Source: Myxococcales bacterium
GTDB taxonomy: Bacteria > Myxococcota_A > Polyangia > Haliangiales > Haliangiaceae
Reading direction: 5' to 3'
NCBI GenBank assembly: GCA_016707895.1
Contig: JADJGV010000013.1
Coordinates: 1 to 64,000 of the forward strand
Length of the DNA: 64,000 nucleotides
The position numbers were made by a program, and so were the translations under genes. The stretch's first letter is position 1. Every line of letters begins with the position of its first letter. The notes beneath the pieces are model-generated. The model searched no databases, was not told where the DNA came from, and saw only the letters and a program-made list of their open reading frames with translations. Of the stretch, positions 31,810 through 40,592 are shown in pieces.

Positions 31810-32088
31810 ATGTCGAAGCCCGCCCCCACCTTCCCCACCATCGCCCCGGCCGCGCTCGCGGCCGTCGCCGGCGGCCGGCGCTCCGCGTCGAGCCGCGCCG
31901 ACCTCGACGACCGCTTGATGGATCGCCTCGACAGCATCGAGAGCGCCGTCAAGGACGTCGGCAAGAGCGCCAACCCCAGCGGCGGCGCGATGAGCCAGCT
32001 GATGCCGCTGGTCGCGCTGTCGATGATGAACCAGCCGGCGCAGCCGCAGGCGCCGCAGGTGATCTACGTGCGCCGCCGCCGCTGCTGA
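31810..32088 (+). CDS. double-glycine-leader peptide 2 (paralogue), C39 exporter substrate
   Basis: A 92-residue peptide whose leader ends PAALAAVAGG at residue 22. The mature part is about 70 residues: RRSASSRADLDDRLMDRLDSI, then SANPSGGAMSQLMPLVALSMM, and a C-terminal PAQPQAPQ-VIYVRRRRC extension absent from peptide 1. It shares with peptide 1 the SSRA start, the charged helix and the MPxxAxxMM tail, indicating duplication. A GAGAGG site lies 5 nt before the ATG. Last gene of the export locus; two such peptides suggest a two-component bacteriocin, not yet proven. Confidence 0.82.
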   Translation: MSKPAPTFPTIAPAALAAVAGGRRSASSRADLDDRLMDRLDSIESAVKDVGKSANPSGGAMSQLMPLVALSMMNQPAQPQAPQVIYVRRRRC

Positions 32089-32272
32089 TCGCGCGCGCTC
32101 GGCGACCGCGATGAGTCCTCGCCGCGGCGCGCCCTCGGGCGAGCCGCCCCACCGCCCCACACTCCCCCCTCCCCCGGCGCCGCCACCCCCTCGGCGCGCG
32201 CCGTCACCGCGCCGCCGCCTCCCCCCCGGGCCGCGGCGCGGTCGAGGACTCATCGCGGTCGCCGAGCCGCCG
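32089..32272. other. intergenic region after the peptide genes
   Basis: About 180 bp of very C-rich sequence between convergent units. Open frames cross it but none has a start site, ribosome site or protein-like composition. No clear terminator hairpin was found. Confidence 0.4.
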
Positions 32273-33232
32273 CTACTGATCGTAGAGCCGCGCCGCCGCC
32301 GCGCGCGCATCGGCCGCCCGCGGCGACGCCGGGAACGCCTGCGCGAACCGGCGGTGCCGCCGCGCCGCCTCGAGCCGATCGCCCGCGCGCTCGCTCGCGA
32401 CCGCCGCCCAGTACGCGGCGTCCTCGGCGACCGCCGGATCGCCGGCGCGGTCGAAGTGCGCGCGCGCGACCAGCGGCTGCCCGGCGCGCAGCGCCTCCCA
32501 GCCGGCGCGGAACGCCGCCACGCCGATCGGCGGCGGGGCCGGCGGCGCGACCGGCTCGCCGCCCGCCTCCACGGCGCGCGGCGCCGGCGTCTCCCGCGGC
32601 GGACGCGCCGTCGACGACGCGCTCCGCCGACGCCCGTCGATCGCAGCCCCGCCCGATGGAGCGCCCCCCCGCGGCGCGACCGACGGCGGCGCGACCGACG
32701 GCGGCGCGACCGACGGCGGCGCGACCGGCGGCGGCGCGACCGACGGCGGCGGGGCGATCGGCGCGGCCTCCATCGCCGGCGGCGCGATCACCGGGGGCGG
32801 GGCCGCCGCGATCGCCGTCGCCCGCGGCGCCACCCCGACCCGCGGCGCCGGCCGCGCCGTCGTCGCCGGCCGCAGCACCTCGACCGCCATCGACCGCCGC
32901 GCCGTCACCCGCTGGCGCACCGCCCCCACGCCCGCCGCCGCGCCGGTGACCATCGCCGCCACCACGATGGCCGCCGCCGCGACCCGCCACCGGCCGCGCG
33001 GCGACGCCCGCCGCGACGCCGCCGTGTCGCGCTCGGCCTCGGCCAGCACCTCGGCCAGCACCTCGGCGCGCCGGCGCGGCGACGGCGCCGGCAGGCTGGC
33101 CAGCGCCGCGCGGATCGCCCGACCGTCGGCGACGATCGCGGCGCACCGCGCGCACCCATCGGCGTGGGCCGCCGCCGTCAGGTCCTCGCCGGCGACCGCC
33201 GCCGCCAGCCGCGCCTCGCTCGGGCAGCTCAC
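32273..33232 (-). CDS. anti-sigma factor with zinc-finger-like N-terminus and Pro repeat
   Basis: A 319-residue protein encoded immediately after an ECF sigma factor. The N-terminus has HADGCARCAA near residues 23-32, an HxxxCxxC anti-sigma zinc-finger motif. One membrane helix (VAAAAIVVAAMVTGAAAGVG) lies near residues 83-102. A periplasmic Pro-rich part with repeated PPSVA and a C-terminal TPR-like helical pair (YWAAVASERAGDRLEAARRHRRFAQAFP) follow. It should hold the sigma factor at the membrane. GTG 33232 overlaps the sigma stop (GTGA). Confidence 0.82.
   Translation of the reverse strand: MSCPSEARLAAAVAGEDLTAAAHADGCARCAAIVADGRAIRAALASLPAPSPRRRAEVLAEVLAEAERDTAASRRASPRGRWRVAAAAIVVAAMVTGAAAGVGAVRQRVTARRSMAVEVLRPATTARPAPRVGVAPRATAIAAAPPPVIAPPAMEAAPIAPPPSVAPPPVAPPSVAPPSVAPPSVAPRGGAPSGGAAIDGRRRSASSTARPPRETPAPRAVEAGGEPVAPPAPPPIGVAAFRAGWEALRAGQPLVARAHFDRAGDPAVAEDAAYWAAVASERAGDRLEAARRHRRFAQAFPASPRAADARAAAARLYDQ
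32672..32751 (-). repeat. 15-nt tandem repeat encoding PPSVA
   Basis: Five copies of a 15-nt unit (GCGCGACCGACGGCG on the plus strand; one copy has GACCGGC) code for PPSVA/PPPVA repeats in the extracytoplasmic part of the anti-sigma factor. The unit length is a multiple of three, so copy number changes would keep the frame. Confidence 0.8.
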
Positions 33233-33804
33233 GGCTCACCGTCCAGCGCGCGCCGCAGCGCCTGCCGCGCCTCGTGCACCCGGCGCCACAGCGTGCCCTC
33301 GGGGATGCCCAGCGCCCGCGCCGCGTCGGCGCCGGTCTCCTCGAGCACGTCGATCATCACCACCGCCGCGCGCAGCGGCTCGGGCAGCGCGGCCAGCGCC
33401 GCCGGCAGCGCCCGCCGCAGCACCGCGTCGCCGCCGGTCGTGGCGCCGCTCGCGCGATCAGCCACCGCCGCCAGCGCGCGCTTGCGCCGGACCTCGCGCC
33501 GCGCGCGATCGAACGCCAGGTGCGCCGCGATGCCGAGCAGCCACGGCCGCGCGTGGGCGCCGCGGAACCGCGCCGCCGCCGCGAACGCCGCCACGAACGT
33601 CGCCTGCACCACGTCGTCGACGTCGGCCGCGTCGCTGGCGCGCAGGTGCGCGACGAAGCGGTGCACCACGTCGACGTAGCGCTCGAACAACAGCCCACGC
33701 GCCGCGCGATCACCGGCGGCGCACGCCGCGACCAGCCCCGCGTCGCCCAGCGGCTCGTCGGCCGGGGCGCGCAGCGTGATCAGCTGGCCGCGGCGCTCGG
33801 TCAC
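33229..33804 (-). CDS. ECF-family RNA polymerase sigma factor
   Basis: A 191-residue sigma factor. Region 2 is visible as LLFERYVDVVHRFVAHL with DVDDVVQATFVAAFAA and RPWLLGIAAHLAFDRARRE; region 4 as LPEPLRAAVVMIDVLEETGADAARALGIPEGTLWRRVHEARQALRRAL. GTG 33804 overlaps the stop of the preceding gene, and its own stop overlaps the anti-sigma GTG, so all three genes are translationally coupled. The target promoters are unknown. Confidence 0.92.
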   Translation of the reverse strand: MTERRGQLITLRAPADEPLGDAGLVAACAAGDRAARGLLFERYVDVVHRFVAHLRASDAADVDDVVQATFVAAFAAAARFRGAHARPWLLGIAAHLAFDRARREVRRKRALAAVADRASGATTGGDAVLRRALPAALAALPEPLRAAVVMIDVLEETGADAARALGIPEGTLWRRVHEARQALRRALDGEP

Positions 33805-34715
33805 AGCGGCGTCGCCAGCCCGACCGCGAGCCCGAGCCAGTGGGTGTCGTTGGTGAAGTCGGTCGCGTCGTGCAGGGCGTCGCCCAGCCCCTCGCGGGTG
33901 GTGGTCGCCTCGCCGCGCGCGAACGCGCCCCACCGCCCGCCGAGGTGACGCCCCAGCTCGACGCCGGCGCGCACCTGGTTCACCGCCGCCCAGCGGTAGA
34001 CCCGCTGACCGCCGAAGCCGAGGTCGAGCTCGGCGCGCACCCGCCACGCCGCCGCGTGCAGCGTCCACGCGCCCTGGATCGCCGCGGACGCCTCGACCAT
34101 CGCGCGGCGCTCCGTCATCGCGGTGTCGGTGATCGCGGGGACCGACGCCACGCGCAGGTCCGCGGCCAGCCCGACGGTCCACCGGCCGCTGCCGGCCAGC
34201 GCCAGCCGACCGCTCGCCATCACGCCGACCGTGTCGTACTCGGCCACCGTGGCGGCGACCTCGACCCAGCGGCGCTGCCAGGCGTCGGTCACCGCGGCCG
34301 GCGGGGCGCCGCCGTCGACCGGCCCGCCCGGGTCCGCGGCCATCGCGAACGGCGCGGCCGCGGGCGCCGCGACCGGCGCGCCGGTTGCCGGGCGCTCATC
34401 GACCCGCGCCGCCCAGCTGGCCACCAGCACGCCGGCGGCCTCGGCGTCGGGCACGACCCGCTCGAACGCGCGTCCGTCGGCGGCCTGGGCCAGCACGTAC
34501 AACCCGTCGGCGGTCGGCACCACCCGCACGGTCAACGGCGCGCCGCAGCGCGGCTCCTCGGCCACCCAGCGCGCGATCGCCGCGCGCGCGTCATCGGGCG
34601 CCCGCGCGATCTCGACCGCGCACGGGCGCTCGGCGGCGGCGTCATCGGCGCGCGCCGCGGTCCACGAACCGACCGCGGCCACCAGGCACGCGATCCCACA
34701 GGCTTGCTTCGTCAT
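33801..34715 (-). CDS. exported hypothetical protein, first gene of ECF operon
   Basis: A 304-residue protein with a signal peptide (MTKQACGIACLVAAVGSW, cut near ARADDAAAE). The first half has a Cys pair and AEEPRCGAPLTVRVVPTADGLYVLAQ; the second half alternates beta strands with aromatic residues (RWVEVAATVAEYDTVGVMASGRLALAG, WTVGLAADLRVASVPA, LDLGFGGQRVYRW) and ends in Leu, like a small outer-membrane barrel. It may be the cell-surface sensor or target of the downstream sigma/anti-sigma pair. ATG 34715 has a strong GAAGGAG site. Confidence 0.72.
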   Translation of the reverse strand: MTKQACGIACLVAAVGSWTAARADDAAAERPCAVEIARAPDDARAAIARWVAEEPRCGAPLTVRVVPTADGLYVLAQAADGRAFERVVPDAEAAGVLVASWAARVDERPATGAPVAAPAAAPFAMAADPGGPVDGGAPPAAVTDAWQRRWVEVAATVAEYDTVGVMASGRLALAGSGRWTVGLAADLRVASVPAITDTAMTERRAMVEASAAIQGAWTLHAAAWRVRAELDLGFGGQRVYRWAAVNQVRAGVELGRHLGGRWGAFARGEATTTREGLGDALHDATDFTNDTHWLGLAVGLATPL

Positions 34716-34849
34716 CGGATCTCCTTCTCGCCTGGTGGTCGCCACAGCCCCCCGATTCCATCGCGGCCGCGGTCGATTTCGGCCCCCGCCGCCACGCTCT
34801 GCCGCGCGCCGCCAGCCTTTGCCAGCCTGGCCGCCAGGCCGCCGCCCGA

Positions 34850-36601
34850 TCACCGCTTGAACGACGGCCGCGGCCGCGACGGCGCCGGCGCGCCGGCCAG
34901 CTCGGCGGCGACCTCGGTCGGCAGCGGGAACCAGCGCAGCGCCTCGAAGTCGGCGGTGCGCTCGGCGTCGGTGCACTCCCCCGCCGCCGCCCCCGCGCCG
35001 ACCGCCGCGACCAGTCGGCGGGCGTCGTCGAGGTAGCCGGCCAGCGCGCTCTCGGGCTCGGTGGCGTGGCGCGAGCGGAACTCCATCCGCCCGGTGCGGT
35101 AGGTGACGTCGGCCAGCCGCATCGTCGCGTCGGGCCGGCCGCGGCGGTGCCGCCACAGCCCGGTCTCGGGACAGAACGTGTAGTCGGGCAAGAACTTCCA
35201 GCCGTCGGTGGCGATCAGGTGGATCGCGTCGAGCAAGAACTGGAACTGGGTCTCCGACAGGAAGTAGTTGAAGTTGACCCGGACCCAGCCCGGCTTGATG
35301 CCCTCGCAGCCGCGCACGATCTCCCGCTCGAACTCCTTCGACGTCGCCAGGTCGATGCCCAGCAGGCGGTGGCCGTAGGGCCCCGCGCACGAGCACCCGC
35401 CGCGGGCCTGGATGCCGAACAGATCGTTGAGCAGCGCGACGACGAAGTTGTGGTGCAGGTACGCGTCCTGGTGGCGCACCACGAACGACACGATCGACAG
35501 CCGCCACGCGTCCTTGTTGCCGAGGATCAGCAGGTCGGGGTGCCGCGACCACGACGCGATCGCCCGGGTGATGAAGTCGTGCTCGCGGGCGCGGATCGTC
35601 TCCCAGCCCACCGCCTCCTTGAGCTGGAACACCAGCCCGGCGCGGATCGACTCGATGATCGCCGGGGTGCCGCCCTCCTCGCGGTGCTCGGGGTCGGCCA
35701 GGTAGCGGTGCTCCTCGGGGTTGACGTACTGCACGGTGCCGCCGCCGGGCGTCGCCGGCACCGAGTTGTGGAACAGGTGGCGCTTGGCGATCAGCACGCC
35801 GGGCGTGCCCGGGCCGCCGATGAACTTGTGCGGCGACAGGAACACCGCGTCCTTGTAGATCAGGTCGCCGTCGGGCCGGTCGTCGCGCATGTTCATCTCG
35901 ATGCGGACGTAGGGGGCGGCGGCGGCGAAGTCCCAGAACGCGTACGCGCCGTGGCGGTGCAAGAGCGCGCCGATCGCGCGGGTGTCGGTGCCGATGCCGG
36001 TGACGTTGGACGCCGCCGAGAAGCTGCCGATCTTGAGCGGCCGATCGGCGTAGCGCACCAGCTCGTCCTCGAGCTCGGCCAGGTCGATGCGGCCGTCGGC
36101 GTCCTCGCCGATCGTGATCACGTCGGCGATCGACTCGCGCCACGGCAGCTCGTTGGAGTGGTGCTCGTAGGGGCCGATGAACACCACCGGCCGGGCCGCC
36201 GCCGGGATGTGCTCGGCCAGGCCGTGGCGCGCGTCGAGATCGGCCGGCAGCCGCAGGTTGAGGATGTCGATCAGCTTGTTGATCGCGCCGGTCGCGCCCG
36301 AGCCGCAGAAGATCACGACGTCGTCGGGGCCGCCACCCACCGCGGCCTTGATGATCGCCCGGGCCTCCTCGCGGAAGCGGGTGGTCTGGAGGCCGGTGCC
36401 CGAGGTCTCGGTGTGGGTGTTGGCGTAGAGCGGCATCACCTGGGTGCGGATGAAGTCCTCGATGAAGCCCAGCGACCGCCCCGACGCGGTGTAGTCGGCG
36501 TAGGTCACGCGGCGCGGGCCGTAGGGCCCGTCGAGGGCGGAGTCATCGCCGATGATCGCGCTGCGGATGGTCTCGATCAGGCGGTCGGAGGCGGTCGGCA
36601 T
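34850..36601 (-). CDS. class-V PLP aminotransferase / cysteine-desulfurase-like enzyme
   Basis: A 583-residue PLP enzyme. Visible are YTASGRSLGFIEDFI, VIFCGSGATGAINKLI, the EHHSNELPWR segment, the Schiff-base Lys near residue 259 in SPHKFIGGPGTPG, and a C-terminal ARGGCSCAGPYGHRLLGID containing Cys residues where desulfurases keep their active Cys. It is longer than typical NifS (400 residues) because of about 120 residues at the C-terminus. It may be a selenocysteine-lyase-like or desulfurase-type enzyme; no sulfur-transfer partners are encoded nearby. ATG 36601; no clear ribosome site. Confidence 0.87.
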   Translation of the reverse strand: MPTASDRLIETIRSAIIGDDSALDGPYGPRRVTYADYTASGRSLGFIEDFIRTQVMPLYANTHTETSGTGLQTTRFREEARAIIKAAVGGGPDDVVIFCGSGATGAINKLIDILNLRLPADLDARHGLAEHIPAAARPVVFIGPYEHHSNELPWRESIADVITIGEDADGRIDLAELEDELVRYADRPLKIGSFSAASNVTGIGTDTRAIGALLHRHGAYAFWDFAAAAPYVRIEMNMRDDRPDGDLIYKDAVFLSPHKFIGGPGTPGVLIAKRHLFHNSVPATPGGGTVQYVNPEEHRYLADPEHREEGGTPAIIESIRAGLVFQLKEAVGWETIRAREHDFITRAIASWSRHPDLLILGNKDAWRLSIVSFVVRHQDAYLHHNFVVALLNDLFGIQARGGCSCAGPYGHRLLGIDLATSKEFEREIVRGCEGIKPGWVRVNFNYFLSETQFQFLLDAIHLIATDGWKFLPDYTFCPETGLWRHRRGRPDATMRLADVTYRTGRMEFRSRHATEPESALAGYLDDARRLVAAVGAGAAAGECTDAERTADFEALRWFPLPTEVAAELAGAPAPSRPRPSFKR

Positions 36602-36688
36602 CGGGGCGTGGTGTATCGCAAAGCCGCCGCGGTCGCGACGGCCATGCGCCGCCGCGCCGCGTCACGCCACCGCGGCGCCCGGCGAGCA

Positions 36689-36694
36689 TATGCT
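36689..36694 (+). promoter_or_regulatory. -10 box TATGCT of the GH31 gene
   Basis: TATGCT ends 6 nt before ATG 36701, so the transcript should start on the ATG. Confidence 0.5.
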
Positions 36695-36700
36695 CACCCG

Positions 36701-39157
36701 ATGCGTGGTCTGCTCGTGTCCGCGGCGCTCGCGTCCGTCACCTTCGCCTGCGGCGACGACGGCGCGCCACCCCCGCCCCCCGCCAGCGTGACCGTCGGCG
36801 CGGTCACGATCGCCACCGATCCGCTGACCCTGACCATCACCCCGCCGGCCGGCGGCCCGATGGTCCGCGCCGGCTTCGTCGAGATCGCCACCGTCGCCGA
36901 GCCCGATCCCGGCCACTACTACGACCCGCGGGTCACCGGCGACGATCCGCTCACCTGGACCCGCCCCGCCCGCGCCACCGCGCTCGACGCCGACGGCTGG
37001 CTGGTGCTCGAGGGCGGCGCCCGGCTGCGGCTCACGCCGGGCGACCACGAGCGCGACGCGACGCTGGCGATCGACGCCGGCGCGGTCGGCGGCGCGGTGC
37101 TGACCCGGCTGGCGGTGCCGATGGCGCCGGGCGAGCCGTTGTACGGCTTCGGCGAGAGCTTCGGCGGCGCCAACGCCACCGGCCAGGTGCGCGAGGCGCA
37201 GTTCCGCCCCGATGACGCCTTCGAGTCGGGGCTCAACGAGGCCCACGTGCCGGTGCCGCTGGCGCTGTGGCCGCGGCGCGGCCTGGGCCTGTTCGTCCGC
37301 GATCGCCGGGCCGGCGCGTTCGACCTGGGCGCGACGACGCCCGACGCCGCCACCGCCACCTTCAACCTCCCGGCCCGCGGCCCGCTGGCGTTCGAGCTGT
37401 TCGTCGCCGACGCGCCGCTCGACCTGGTGCGCCACTACGTCGCCGCCACCGCGCGGCCCGCGGTGCCGCCGCGCTGGGCCTTCGCCCCGCAGCAGTGGCG
37501 CAACGAGCACCGCTCGAGCGCCGAGGTCCAGGACGACGCCCGGCAGATGCGCGCGCTCGGCATCCCCGGCTCGACGATGTGGATCGATAACCCGTGGCAG
37601 ACCGGCTACAACACGTTCACGTTCGACGAGCAGCGCTTCGTCGGGATCGACGCGCTGCTGGCCGAGCTGCGCGGGCTCGGCTACCGCGTCGTGGTGTGGT
37701 CGACGCCGTACCTCTTGTCGTCGGGCGCCACCGCCGACGACTACCGCGCCGCCGACGCCGCCCACCTGTTCGTGATGGACGACGGCGGCCGCACGCTGCC
37801 GTTCCCGTGGAACCAGGGCCCGGTCGGGCTGATCGACTTCACCAACCCGGCGGCGGTCACGTTCTGGCGCGAGCGCATCGCCCGCGCCGTCGCCCGGGGC
37901 GTCAGCGGCTTCAAGCTCGACTACGGCGAGGACGTCGTGCCGGCGCTGTACGGCATCCAGCTGACGATGCGGCTGGCCGCCGGCGACAACCAGGACCTGC
38001 ACGGCATCTTCGCGCGCTACTACCACGACGCCTACCTCGGGGCGCTGCCGCCCGGCGACGGCTTCCTCATCACCCGGGCCGGCGCCTGGGGCGATCAGGA
38101 TCGCAACACCTGCGTCTGGCCCGGCGATCTCGACAGCGACTTCTCGCGCCACGGCGTCGACAACGGTCAGGGCGAGCGCAACGTCGGCGGCCTGCCGGCG
38201 GCGATCGCCGGCGGGCTGTCGCTGTCGGTCTCGGGCTACCCGTTCTTCGGCTCGGACATCGGCGGCTACCGCGAGGGCACCCCGACCACCGAGGTGCTGA
38301 GCCGGTGGGCGCAGTACGCGGCGCTCGGCACGATCATGCAGCTCGGCGGCGGCGGCCCGTCGCACAACCCGTGGGACACCGCGCTGTATCCGGCGCCCGC
38401 GCTCGACATCTACCGGACCTACGCGCGGCTCCACATGGCGCTGAACCCGCTCCTGTGGACGCTGGCCCAGGCCGCCGGCGCCGACGGCACGCCGGTCACG
38501 CGCCCGTGCGGCTTCGTCTACCCCGACGCCGGCTGCGACGACGCGATGTTCTTGCTCGGCGACGATCTGCTGGTCGCGCCGGTGATCGAGGCCGGCGCGA
38601 CGACGCGGGTCGCGGTGCTGCCGCCGGGCCGGTGGATCGACTGGTGGACCGGCGCCGCGACCACCGCCGACGGCGCCACCGCGATCACCGTCGCGGCGCC
38701 GCTCGAGCGGCTGCCGCTGTGGCGGGCCGCCGATCGCTTCGTGCCGATGTTCGCGCGCGCCGCCGACACCCTCGAGCCGGCCACCGCGCCCGGCGTCACC
38801 TCGTACGCCGATCCGGCCTACGGCGGCGAGCTGCGCCTGCTCATCACGCCCGACGGCGCCGCCGCCGCGACCCGCCTGCACGACGACGCCCGCGCCACCG
38901 GCGGCGCCACCGCCGACGCCTACCAGCTCACGTTCACACCCGGCGGCCAGTACGTCGCCGCCACCTTCGACCTCGACACCCGCGCCGCGCAGGCCGCCCA
39001 CGTCGCCGCGCCGACCGCGATCACCCGCGACGGCGCCCCGCTGCCGACCGCCGCCGACGAGGTGGCGCTGACGGCGTGCACCTCGGGGTGCTGGCTGGCC
39101 GAGCCGGGGCGGCTGCGGGTCCGGCTCGTCGGCGCCGGGACGATCGCGATCAGATAG
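36701..39157 (+). CDS. glycoside hydrolase family 31 lipoprotein
   Basis: An 818-residue secreted alpha-glycosidase (alpha-glucosidase/xylosidase family) with a signal ending TFAC. The substrate-entry strand GEPLYGFGESFGG and WAFAPQQWRNEHRS lead to the catalytic domain. The nucleophile is Asp407 in FKLDYGED and the acid/base is probably Asp476 in PGDLDSDF; SGYPFFGSDIGGY is also typical. The C-terminal domains are beta-rich. It would cleave alpha-linked glucans or xylo-oligosaccharides outside the cell, useful for a predator or polysaccharide degrader. There is no transporter partner beside it. Confidence 0.9.
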   Translation: MRGLLVSAALASVTFACGDDGAPPPPPASVTVGAVTIATDPLTLTITPPAGGPMVRAGFVEIATVAEPDPGHYYDPRVTGDDPLTWTRPARATALDADGWLVLEGGARLRLTPGDHERDATLAIDAGAVGGAVLTRLAVPMAPGEPLYGFGESFGGANATGQVREAQFRPDDAFESGLNEAHVPVPLALWPRRGLGLFVRDRRAGAFDLGATTPDAATATFNLPARGPLAFELFVADAPLDLVRHYVAATARPAVPPRWAFAPQQWRNEHRSSAEVQDDARQMRALGIPGSTMWIDNPWQTGYNTFTFDEQRFVGIDALLAELRGLGYRVVVWSTPYLLSSGATADDYRAADAAHLFVMDDGGRTLPFPWNQGPVGLIDFTNPAAVTFWRERIARAVARGVSGFKLDYGEDVVPALYGIQLTMRLAAGDNQDLHGIFARYYHDAYLGALPPGDGFLITRAGAWGDQDRNTCVWPGDLDSDFSRHGVDNGQGERNVGGLPAAIAGGLSLSVSGYPFFGSDIGGYREGTPTTEVLSRWAQYAALGTIMQLGGGGPSHNPWDTALYPAPALDIYRTYARLHMALNPLLWTLAQAAGADGTPVTRPCGFVYPDAGCDDAMFLLGDDLLVAPVIEAGATTRVAVLPPGRWIDWWTGAATTADGATAITVAAPLERLPLWRAADRFVPMFARAADTLEPATAPGVTSYADPAYGGELRLLITPDGAAAATRLHDDARATGGATADAYQLTFTPGGQYVAATFDLDTRAAQAAHVAAPTAITRDGAPLPTAADEVALTACTSGCWLAEPGRLRVRLVGAGTIAIR

Positions 39158-39188
39158 CGACCACGCGCGCGGCTCCGGCGCGATCCGG

Positions 39189-39194
39189 TACCGT
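39189..39194 (+). promoter_or_regulatory. -10 box TACCGT, leaderless oxidoreductase
   Basis: TACCGT ends exactly 6 nt before ATG 39201; no ribosome site is present. Confidence 0.5.
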
Positions 39195-39200
39195 CGCCGC

Positions 39201-40043
39201 ATGCGCATCGCGTTCTTCGGCACCGGGCTGCTCGGCACCGGCTTCGTCCGTCACCTGCTCGCCACCACTGGCACCGTCACGGTGTGGAACCGCACCGCCG
39301 CCAAGGCCGCGCCGCTGGCCGAGGCCGGCGCGCGGATCGCCGCCACCGTCGCCGAGGCCGCCGCCGGCGCCGACCGGATCCACCTGTGCGTCAAGGACGA
39401 CGCCGCGGTCGACGCGATCCTCGCCGAGGCGGTCCCGGCGCTGCCGCCGGGCGCGGTGGTCATCGATCACACCACCACGTCGATCGTCGGCTCGCGCGCG
39501 CGGGCCGCGCGGCTGGCCGCCGCCGGGGTCGGCTTCCTGCACGCGCCGGTGTTCATGTCGCCGGGCGCCGCCGAGCGCGCCAAGGGCATCATGCTGTGCG
39601 CCGGCCCGCCCGACGCCTACGCCAAGGTCGACGCCGCGCTGGCCGCGATGACCGGCGACCTGTGGCACGTCGGCGAAGATCACGGCCGCGCCGCCGCGAT
39701 GAAGCTGTGCGGCAACGCGATGCTGATCGCGATCACCGCCGGCATGGCCGACGCGCTGGCGATCGGCCGCGCCGGCGGGCTGGCCGGCGGCGAGGTGCTC
39801 GACGTGATGGCCCGGCTCAAGCCGGGGGGCGCGATCGAGGTCCGCGGCAAGAAGATGGCCGCCGGCGACTTCGCCGCCAGCTTCGAGCTGGCGATGGCGC
39901 GCAAGGATCTCGGGCTGATGATCGACGCGGTCGATGGCGCGCCGCTGGCCGCGATCGCCGCGATCGCCGCCCGCGCCGATCAGCTGATCGCCGCCGGCCA
40001 CGGCGCCGACGACATGGGCGTGCTCGGGCTCCCGCCGGCGTGA
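39201..40043 (+). CDS. NAD(P)-dependent beta-hydroxyacid dehydrogenase (3-hydroxyisobutyrate dehydrogenase family)
   Basis: A 280-residue enzyme with an N-terminal Rossmann loop (GTGLLGTGF), the substrate motif near FMSPGAAERAKGIMLCAGP, and the catalytic Lys in AAAMKLCGNAM near residue 168. The family oxidises small beta-hydroxy acids or reduces semialdehydes such as glyoxylate. Substrate specificity cannot be told. Followed at 32 bp by the DUF1993 gene, which has its own promoter-like box. Confidence 0.9.
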   Translation: MRIAFFGTGLLGTGFVRHLLATTGTVTVWNRTAAKAAPLAEAGARIAATVAEAAAGADRIHLCVKDDAAVDAILAEAVPALPPGAVVIDHTTTSIVGSRARAARLAAAGVGFLHAPVFMSPGAAERAKGIMLCAGPPDAYAKVDAALAAMTGDLWHVGEDHGRAAAMKLCGNAMLIAITAGMADALAIGRAGGLAGGEVLDVMARLKPGGAIEVRGKKMAAGDFAASFELAMARKDLGLMIDAVDGAPLAAIAAIAARADQLIAAGHGADDMGVLGLPPA

Positions 40044-40062
40044 CTGCCACCGTGCCCGGCGC

Positions 40063-40068
40063 TATGGT
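40063..40068 (+). promoter_or_regulatory. -10 box TATGGT of the DUF1993 gene
   Basis: TATGGT ends 7 nt before ATG 40076, consistent with a leaderless mRNA. Confidence 0.4.
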
Positions 40069-40075
40069 CGCGGCC

Positions 40076-40591
40076 ATGCAGATCGACGTCGCCACCACCA
40101 TCGCCCACATGGCCGATCAACTCGAGCGGATGTCGGGCTGGCTCGACAAGGCCCGCGCCCACGCCGCCGCCAAGAAGTTCGACGCCGACACGCTGCTCAC
40201 GGCGCGGCTCGCGCCCGACCAGTTCGCGCTGGTCCGCCAGTTCGGCTCGGCGTGCGACACCGCCAAGCTCGCCGCGTCGCGCCTGACCGGCAAGGCCGCG
40301 CCGGTCCACGCCGACGATCAGAAGTCGCTCGCCGACTGTCAGGCGCGGATCGCCGAGACGGTCGCCTACCTGCGCGGGCTGGCGCCCGCCGACTACGCCC
40401 GCGCCGCCGAGGCCAAGATCACCTTCGGCTGGATGCCCGGCAAGTACCTCGAGCCCGCGAACTACGTCGTCAACTTCGCGGTGCCGAACTTCCACTTCCA
40501 CCTCACCCACGCCTACGCGATCCTGCGCCACAACGGCGTCGACCTCGGCAAGATGGACTACCTCGCCGGGCTGGTGTTCAAGGACCTGTAA
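40076..40591 (+). CDS. DUF1993-family protein
   Basis: A 171-residue helical protein with the family pattern: an early IAHMADQLERMSGWLDKA, DTLLTARLAPDQFALVRQFGSACDTAK, and a C-terminal NFHFHLTHAYAILRHNGVDLGKMDYLAG. Family members form helical bundles of unknown function, possibly DinB-like with metal-binding His residues (two His in FHFHLTHAY). The start is ATG 40076; an upstream in-frame ATG lies inside the promoter. Its stop is immediately followed by a two-hairpin repeat. Confidence 0.88.
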   Translation: MQIDVATTIAHMADQLERMSGWLDKARAHAAAKKFDADTLLTARLAPDQFALVRQFGSACDTAKLAASRLTGKAAPVHADDQKSLADCQARIAETVAYLRGLAPADYARAAEAKITFGWMPGKYLEPANYVVNFAVPNFHFHLTHAYAILRHNGVDLGKMDYLAGLVFKDL

Positions 40592-40592
40592 C

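Noticed and set aside
32672..32751. CRISPR or regulatory repeat
   Set aside because: Contiguous 15-nt units inside a coding frame encoding PPSVA; simply a protein repeat.
34385..36700. Upstream extension of the GH31 frame
   Set aside because: Covers the aminotransferase antisense; a signal peptide and a TATGCT box define the true start at 36701.
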